Shown here: positions 57,741 to 64,000 of the stretch, one piece after another
Layout: each line of letters opens with the position of its first letter
Position numbering within the stretch: the first letter of the stretch is position 1
Assembly (NCBI GenBank): GCA_946902985.2
Contig: OX336391.1
Span: 148,193,545 to 148,257,544 of the forward strand
DNA: 64,000 nt
Source of the DNA: Meconema thalassinum
Lineage: Eukaryota; Arthropoda; Insecta; Orthoptera; Tettigoniidae
Direction of reading: 5' to 3'
Program-made: the position numbers and the translations under genes
The notes under the pieces: generated by a model
The model's database searches: none
What the model saw: only the letters and a program-made list of their open reading frames with translations
Told to the model about the DNA's origin: nothing

Positions 57741-58298
57741 TTACTTTTTTAACATAATAATGTTGCATTGAGCAATATCCCACAATTAATTTTGCCAACA
57801 CGAGATTAAAGTAGCTAATTACATTTAAATCATGTTTCATTTAGTTACTCGCTCTGGCATCACTAATAAGGTCTGATTTGTTTACTGCTTCATTGTCAAC
57901 TCAGAGTGAAGCGTGGTAAGGTGCCGAATTCTCCTCATCAAGCTTCTCATTTCTCGACACAAAAAGGGTTAATCCCTCACTTCTTTATCTACATTATTTT
58001 CTCTTCTCGTTTAAATGGAATTTTTAATATTACTATAGAGCCGTGACAATAGACTGTGCCCGCATTATATTTTATGTAGAATGAGGAATTTAATTTAACA
58101 TTGGGGTGAGCTCCCTATTGTAATCAATGTCGACTGTTCGTCTTTGATTTAAAAAAAACTGTGGCGTTCACGTGACTGGTATTGATTTTATTAGACAGCG
58201 TCTTGTGGATATAATCGTTCTGCTTGTGCACTCATACACTATTATGCTTGGAGATCGCGATATCACGATATTTTTAAGTGTAGAAGTATCGGTATGTA
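57741..58298. other. No recognisable feature
   Basis: AT-rich flank of the Tc1 element. Confidence 0.45.
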
Positions 58299-59654
58299 CA
58301 CCGAAGAAAATGGAAATTGCAACACCCAGAAGGAGTGGTGCTACATTGCTGCAATTGAACATGCAGGACGAGTGTTCGGTTGTGAATCGAGGATTACACT
58401 TTCAGGTCCCTCTGACCGCAAGTTTGGACAACAATCAATACAGGATATGTCCACCACGAGCTGCAATACATTGATGAATTCGGCGAGGCATGGCTGGATT
58501 CCTTCCTGAGGAATTGTGGCCCATGCTTGCTGCACTGCACGAGTCAGTTGTTCCAGAGTTGTGGGTGGCTGAGGACGGTTGGTCAGTTGTCGACCCATCA
58601 TGTCCCACACATCCTGCTCAATAGGACTGAGGTCCGGGGATCTGGCGGGCCATTCTAAAGTTGTGATGTCGTGGAGAGCTTCTCTGGAGATGCGTGCAGT
58701 GTGAACCCGGGCATTGTCCTGCTGAAACATCCCATTAGCAATGTTCGCCATCATAGGGACAACCACTGGCTTGAGTACCCTATCAACGTACTGTCGAGCA
58801 GTCATAGTGCCCTCAACAAGCATTAATTGTGATTTAACATTAAAGCCAATAGCTCCCCAGACCATAATGCTTGGTGTTGGCCCTGTGTGCCTCTCGACAA
58901 TAAGGTCTGGGTGGCCCCTCTCCCCGGTACGTCGCACACACGATTCCGGCGATCACTGCGGGCAAGACAGAAGCGCGATTCATCACTAAAGACGACTCTA
59001 TGCCATTCGTCGACCCACGTCGATCGTTCTCGACACCAGGCCTGCCTTACACGTCGCTGTTGTGGGATCAATGGAACACCTTCTGCAGGGACACGGGATC
59101 GTAAGCCAGCTGCACGCAAGCGATTACCAACTGTTTGTTGTGTAACATGGGGTGCCACAGCTGCTCGAATTTGCGCTGCTGTTGCATGGTGTTCCATCCG
59201 GGCCATCCGAATGAAGCGGCGATCCTCTCTCACAGTTGTCTGTCGCGCTGGGCCTGTGCCAGGTCTACGAGTATGGGTACCTTCATTTGACCACTGCTGC
59301 CATACACGTTATACCGTAGATGCCTGTCGGCCAACACGTGCAGCGACAGTCCTTAGCGATAATTCAGCCTCACACAGCCCAATTATCCGAGCCCTCTCAA
59401 ACGGCGACAGTTGTTGATAGCGTGCTCTTCTCTGTCGTAGAGGCATGTTTGACGGGGAACACTTCACTGCACAGACTGCAAGTCAACTACGCTACACCAG
59501 AGTCCGTATACTGGAGTTGATTCCTCCGCGACCAATCACGTGTGGAGACCTGTAGCAACAATCCAATGGGTCTGAAACTTTGATCGTTTACATTGTACCT
59601 ACATGGCATCGTTCCAATGCCTTCATGGTGTTGCAATTTCCATTTTCTTCAGTG
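58299..59654 (-). mobile_element. Tc1-like DNA transposon, 1356 bp
   Basis: TA dinucleotides (58297-58298 and 59655-59656) flank inverted ends: 'caccgaagaaaatggaaatt' then 'gcaacacc' on the left and its inverse on the right, with one mismatch in about 27. One transposase pseudogene on the minus strand fills the element. Length and structure are standard for Tc1/mariner. Confidence 0.92.
58341..59446 (-). pseudogene. Tc1-like transposase, two lesions
   Basis: From the ATG at 59446 (MPLRQRRARYQQLSPFERAR) the paired HTH region runs to VAARVGRQAST-V. An in-frame TAA follows near 59312, then RVWQQW. The first catalytic Asp is in VVFSDESRFCLARSD. The frame then shifts near 58930 (after RRNRV) to GERGHPDLIVERHTGPTPSI. 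The second Asp is in FQQDNARVHTAR and the Glu in SPDLSPIEQDVW, with 32 residues between them by my count. The rest of the C-terminus is intact. One stop and one frameshift inactivate it, yet the remainder is well conserved, so it is fairly recent. Confidence 0.92.
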
Positions 59655-59656
59655 TA

Positions 59657-60027
59657 GCTCGATTCTTACTAACGATCTATCACGTAAATCAACGCAGTTA
59701 GGCATTGGTTTTCGTTGAATTATATCTGGAGGATGAGACCAACTTGTAGTGTAGTGTCAACCTTGCGATTCCTGGCACTGCCAAGAAATTTAAATCTGGT
59801 CTGGGGGTTGGGTCTGGGTACACAGTGCTCAGTGAGTGGAAACAAGAGAAGTGGTCTTCTACTCAAGACAAATGCCGCAGTGGCTTTAAACTTAAGCCCA
59901 CGGCCCCCTCTTTTCGAATCCTCGCCTTTATTACAAATGCACATACTACTACAGGCACAAGAACACAGGTTACTAGACGATTGATTGAATTAGGCTATTT
60001 TTTATTCGTTTCTTTGTGTGTATTTAT
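59657..60027. other. Unassigned, possibly SINE-derived
   Basis: 59760-59800 ('ttcctggcactgccaagaaa') resembles the second-box region of SINE D, but the rest does not align. I found no gene here. Confidence 0.35.
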
Positions 60028-60402
60028 TTGAAGTGCTTGGATATCGTGTGGTGATTTAGCACCGTGAACTTGGATGTGTATGCAGATTTGGTCTCATAAC
60101 CTGTCTAATTGTGGTGTCTGTAGTAGTGTGTATATTGTAATTCAGGTGAGGATTGGGAAGGAAGTAGCCGTGACCTTCAGTGAGGAACCATCCGGGCAGT
60201 TGGTTAGCGTAGAAGTAGGAAACCACGGTAAATCACTTCCAGGATGGCTGAGGTGGGAATCGAGTCCGTCTCTTCTCACGTTTGCCTCACGAGGCTGAGT
60301 GTACCCCGTTCCAGCCCTTGGATCAGAATTACATTTCGTGGTAGAGCCGGGAGTAGAACCTGGATAACAGGCAAGAATGCTAGCCGCTACACCACGAGGG
60401 GG
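60028..60402 (-). repeat. SINE D, minus strand
   Basis: The minus-strand head 'cctcgtggtgtagcggctag' (near 60395), eroded B boxes near 60350 and 60265, the D body and the 3' end near 'ccaagcacttcaa' are present. Confidence 0.75.
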
Positions 60403-60609
60403 TGATTTATTTATCCATCAACGTATATATCTACAGTATTATTTATAACATAAGATGGTGCTTTTTGAGAATCCAACCAGCCTTCGGGCTAAGAACATAA
60501 CAGACGAATCCCCTTCTTTTGTAACCGAGTGCATTAAATCGCTCCATTTTGAGGACTGGCATACTTGGTTTGGTGAATTTGCTTTTGCATCATGAGACGG
60601 GCTGCACAA

Positions 60610-61169
60610 TCTATACTATATTAATATATGAAAGCTGAAGAGTTTGTGTGTTTGCGTGTTAAACGCGCTAATCTCTGGAACTACCAGTCGGATTCGAAAA
60701 GTTCTTTTTGTATATGATAGCCAGATTCAAGAGGAATAGTTTAGGCTATGTAGCATTATACTACACCTCTCAGGTGACCTTAAAGATTGGTTTTTGTTCA
60801 TTAAGTCGGAAGAACAAGCGCTCATAAACAGCTTCAATAATACCCAAGTCTATTGTTGCTTTGCAATGCGGGCTGCATCACGTCGCCCCTACCAGTGTTC
60901 TGGTGCAGAATTGCGAGCTGCTTATAAATTGCAGTCACGGGGAGTAATTATTGCAAAAAGATTGCATAGGCCCCTTAAAATAGTAATCATCATGACAATA
61001 GTATGCCTCTGTATAAGGGTTTTGGTGTTGGTGCAGTGTACTGAGGTTATTAGCTGCAATAAGCGTTGGTGCTTTCCGATCCTTATCCTTGAGCGCTCCA
61101 GTTCTGTAGTATTCATTATCATCCATAAAACAAATAAAGCCACCGGGCGAAGCCGGGCACTACTGCTAG
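60610..61169 (+). mobile_element. Short non-autonomous Helitron with both ends
   Basis: Between host A (60609) and T (61170) it begins TCTATACTATATTAATATAT, then 'gaaagctgaagagtttgtgt'. It ends 'ccaccgggcgaagccgggca' then 'ctactgCTAG'. A/T insertion without duplication, TC start and hairpin plus CTAG end are all as expected. The interior has no Helitron protein. Its 3' end nearly equals that of the 11177-14858 element. Confidence 0.88.
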
Positions 61170-61254
61170 TATAGTATAAATATGTCAGCACTGTATGTAG
61201 GAGTGCGTGGCATAGGTGGCATTTATTAGATTTTAGGAAATTTCGTGTGAAAAA

Positions 61255-61485
61255 TTAATACCCCACAAGACCACTTCTAGCATGATAACCGCCATGATTC
61301 GATGAGGAAGGGAGTCCACGATTTTCTGTGGGTATGCCATGTTTAGTTGAAGCCTCTCACTAATGATTACATCCACCTGATTGTGGAGATGCTGATTTCT
61401 TCACTTCCCCCGCTGTGCTGCTCCAAATAGTCCCTCATATTTTATATAAGTTTAAGATCGGGTGAAGTAGTGGGCCACTCCATGT
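61255..61485 (-). pseudogene. Tc1-like transposase C-terminal relic
   Basis: The minus strand reads HMEWPTTSPDL.LI.NM (the WP..SPDLNPIE.W block), then in another frame MAYPQKIVDSLPHRIMAVIM. This is the end of Tc1-type transposases (IP…I..L..SMPRR..AVI). Catalytic Glu and much else are lost. It is distinct from the 58.3-kb element. Confidence 0.7.
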
Positions 61486-61672
61486 GCGATAGGAGTCAGT
61501 ACCGTATCCCTACAGCCCTATGAATAAGGCTGAGTATTCGTGGAATATGGGAGTGTCCTTAGCATACTCATCTTAGAGATGTTGAATAAAAGAGTGTGTT
61601 GAAATAAACAAGTTCAAGGAAACCTGAATGAGAGGGCATTAGTCATGGTACGAAGAATATCCCCAAAACATT

Positions 61673-62098
61673 ATTATTTATTTATTCATCGTATGGCTTT
61701 TAGTGCCAGGAATGTCCGAGGACATGTTCGGCTCGCCAGAGGCTGTAGCTGCTTCAAGCGGACACCCTTAGGGTGAGCTACAAGTTCCATTCAATTTCAA
61801 GTAGTTCCAACTTTTGCTACCAGATGTCACTGATACCTAGTGGTGAACGTTGGAACTTTGATAGAGCGTTCCAATGAAATCTAACCTAGAAATTTTGTTT
61901 CACACAAGTTTAGTCTGTGGAAGGATCTTTTACATGCCATAAATGTATGACAAGGGACCGCCGGCTTTACTTTCCCTCCGAAGGAAGGCATCCTGAAGGA
62001 TTTTAACGCTCTTAAAAATCTTGACTTCAGCCGGGTTTGAACCCGCCATCTTGGGCACAGCAGTTCAGCATCCTAGCAACTACACCACCGTAGCCAAA
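61673..62098 (-). repeat. SINE C2, full length, minus strand
   Basis: ttatttattcat run (tail), C2 3' end ('gaacttgtagctcaccctaa' in reverse sense), C body, then head with B-box 'gggttcaaacccggc'. Collinear with 4266-4693. Confidence 0.88.
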
Positions 62099-62303
62099 AC
62101 ATTACAGAACCACCTCCAGACCGAACTACACCTCCACCGAATGGAAATTAGACGCCTTTTTTTTGCCGTAGGTGCATTCAACGCCTTAAATACTTTGATA
62201 GCAGTCACAATCGTGACCTGTCGAACGACAAAACACGCCTCCAGTCTGCTACTATCCACTGTCGGTGTTGTTTGGTTCATTGAAATCGTGCAGTTTGAAG
62301 ACT

Positions 62304-62332
62304 GACACACGCGCGCGCGCGCGCACACACAC
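62304..62332. repeat. (CG)n/(CA)n microsatellite
   Basis: Alternating purine-pyrimidine run acacgcgcgcgcgcgcgcac followed by acacacac. Confidence 0.85.
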
Positions 62333-62702
62333 ACTACTTCACTACAATGGTCGTATGTTAGCGTTGAAGACTCACATGACCGCCTGGTACCAATGCAAAA
62401 CACCATCCAACGCACTCCAAATATACTAGGGTACTCTTTCGAAGGGGAGACTAATGAGAGGATTGTTAAAACCTTTCTAGGTAGGTATACACTTGCGTGC
62501 CGCGCCGCTTGCGCGCAGCAAATTTGTTAGATTAGTACGGGTTTCGAAGCTGCGCGCCCGCGGCGCACCACGATCCATCTCCTGTTGTTTTTTTCCACGC
62601 GCACTTTGAGTGTTCGCAGTTCAGATTTGGACGGGATTGTGAGAAGTTGGTTGTTTCTCGCGCGCATCTGACTGCAATATTTGTGCGTTTTGAGTGGTGA
62701 TA

Positions 62703-62925
62703 ATGGAGTGGTCAGATGAATCTGTGATAAAACTGATCGATGCTTATCGCAAAAAGCCTCTTCTGTGGGATCCTCAAAATATAAGGATCATTTTAAGAAA
62801 TCATTAGACTAAAAACAGATGCCTGGAGGGAAATAGGAGCTGAGATGGATATATCTGCGGGCCAATGCAAGAAGAAGGTGATATCTCTGCTGTCTTCCTA
62901 CCGGCGTGAAAAAAGTAAAATAAAT
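62703..62925 (+). pseudogene. MADF-domain (Myb/SANT-like) protein fragment
   Basis: ATG at 62703: MEWSDESVIKLIDAYRKKPL, LWDP, then after two small frame changes YKDHFKKSL, TDAWREIGAEM and GQCKKKVISLLSSYRREKSK. This is the MADF DNA-binding fold (…LI..Y…P.LWD…Y……W..I……C..K…LR..Y.RE). In Harbinger elements this partner protein aids transposase binding. It is truncated at the internal deletion junction. Confidence 0.75.
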
Positions 62926-62929
62926 CGCA

Positions 62930-63141
62930 GGGCGGAAATACGTATCTTCTTTGGAAATGTGGGGTCCAATCTTCTGCAGCGGATTCTCAAAGTCAGAAGG
63001 TGACATTGGAGTAAAATTCTTATACTGGCCGCTTATTTCTTGCGATTTCAAGTCCATCATTAGCTCCACACCATTCCTTTTTTTAAACAGGTCAGTGTGC
63101 CACCAACGTCGTCGTCGTTTCCTTTTGCACAAACTTGCCAT
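62930..63141 (-). pseudogene. Harbinger transposase N-terminal fragment
   Basis: ATG at 63141: MASLCKRKRRRRWWHTDLF … NFTPMSPSDFENPLQKIGPH, ISKEDTYFRPAI. This matches the start of HARBI1-like transposases (RRWWVH.L…; F..MS..DFE.LL..IGP.I.K.DT..R.AI). The catalytic DDE domain is absent. It runs into the reverse complement of the MADF fragment. Confidence 0.75.
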
Positions 63142-63337
63142 TAAAAAAAGCCGCACCATTCTTCACCGCAATCGCGAGGTTTTCCTCGTATGGCGGAGAC
63201 ACGATTATATTTACCACACTCCAAACTGACTAGTGAATGTTCGTGGGTTGCCAATGGATCGCGGGAGGTTCGTCTAAATAATAATTCTGGACGAGCAACA
63301 CACGCGAGGCGCACGCACCGCGCGCAAGTGTATACTG

Positions 63338-64000
63338 TACCCATGTGAGTAATCTCGATGGAAAATATGCTTCTGCCTCCAGCTAGCATCAGGGCTCGGG
63401 CGTGTACCGTTCTCCCATGTAGCAGTTGCATATTTTGGATTTGAGGCTAAAAGGTATCAAATCTACAATGATAAGGCACAACTCTATTCTAAAACTTTAA
63501 TTCAGTAAAAACTTCATGGCTTCCAACAAACAAAACAAATCCCACAACCACAAAAACAAAACAACCAAAAATTATTTCCACAATCCACAAATATGAACAT
63601 AATATTATCATAATAAAATCATATTATAACACAAACCTTTACCCTTATGTGAACTTTACAAAGTACTCTAGTGCGCTGATGCACATGCAACTTCAGAAAC
63701 AAACTGTACTTTAATTCTTCTGTCATCCAATGTGACTTCGTTAATTCTACAAGATTAATTATTCCTTAAACCTTGTCTTAATTTGACAATAATGTGTATC
63801 GTGTGTGTGTTGATCTTTCTCTTCCCACCCAATGCTTTACATGCCCTAGCCTATTCTGGTGTTGCACAGCAGTCTACGTACAACTCCATAATTATGTAAG
63901 CTACCCCTACACTTCCTCTATTTATATAGTTCCACTGCATGCCGTGTGTGATTTCATATTAAAAACATTAATTAACGCTGTGTCGGACGGTACTATTAAA
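63338..64000. other. AT-rich, no recognisable feature
   Basis: Contains CAACCACAAAAACAAAAC-type A-rich runs; no gene or family recognised. Confidence 0.5.

Larger units (their letters stand above)
62486..63337. mobile_element. PIF/Harbinger element, internally deleted
   Basis: Inverted ends 'gtatacacttgcgtgccgcg' (62487) and 'cgcgcgcaagtgtatac' (63318-63334) enclose two convergent gene starts: a MADF protein on the plus strand and a transposase on the minus strand. This two-gene layout is typical of PIF/Harbinger. The middle of both genes is missing and they meet near 62925-62935. The 3-bp target duplication could not be fixed. Confidence 0.75.

Noticed and set aside
58887..59417. 176-codon plus-strand frame
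   Set aside because: Antisense of the Tc1-like transposase, which has the catalytic motifs on the minus strand.

Overview
This is nuclear DNA of an arthropod, almost certainly an insect with a large, AT-rich, repeat-packed genome. The repeat style (many tRNA-headed SINE families, Helitrons, foldback elements) suggests a polyneopteran, but that is a guess. Only one stretch is clearly host coding sequence: a 145-bp exon at 7184-7328 (+) of an rdgA/DGK-zeta-type diacylglycerol kinase. Most of the window therefore looks like intron or intergenic DNA. A second possible host exon (SWIM zinc finger) lies at 42230-42498 (-).

For this answer I label the short retroposon families A to H. A: 'ccatggtgggtgagtgg' head. 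B: 'agcctccgtggcttaggcgg' head. C: 'ggcttcggtggcgtagtcgg' head, with two different 3' ends, C1 and C2. D and E: related families, mostly on the minus strand. F: 'ggggcgtggtggcgcagtgg' head. G: 'gactgcgtggctcagcgg' head. H: longer retroposon with a (GAT/ATC)n tail.

Layout. 1-2300: SINE debris, a pogo/Tigger transposase relic and an RTE-like LINE relic. 2751-4844: one SINE C1 split by a 1.1-kb foldback element and by a SINE C2. 4.9-11.1 kb: SINEs, LINE relics, the kinase exon and hairpin-rich elements. 11.18-14.86 kb: minus-strand Helitron derivative with a 14-unit array of about 128 bp. 14.9-19 kb: no recognisable gene. 19-23 kb: SINEs and mariner, pogo and LINE relics.

23035-32652: one nearly complete Ty3/Gypsy-type retrotransposon (9.6 kb, 1414-bp LTRs, 4-bp target duplication GGCC). 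It has gag, a TTTAAAC -1 frameshift site, and pol in the order protease, RT, RNase H, integrase; there is no env. It is dead: a SINE B interrupts gag, and pol carries five frameshifts and a stop.

33-44 kb: SINEs, a 2.3-kb piggyBac relic flanked by TTAA, LINE C-terminal relics, a second foldback element and the SWIM exon. 45059-51880: two Helitron-like elements joined exactly head to tail. 52-64 kb: a MITE, nested SINEs, degenerate tandem repeats, a 1.36-kb Tc1-like transposon, a 560-bp Helitron and an internally deleted PIF/Harbinger element with a MADF gene relic.

The window has no operon-like organisation. What links its parts is nesting: at least seven insertions inside older elements can be ordered in time from their target-site duplications.
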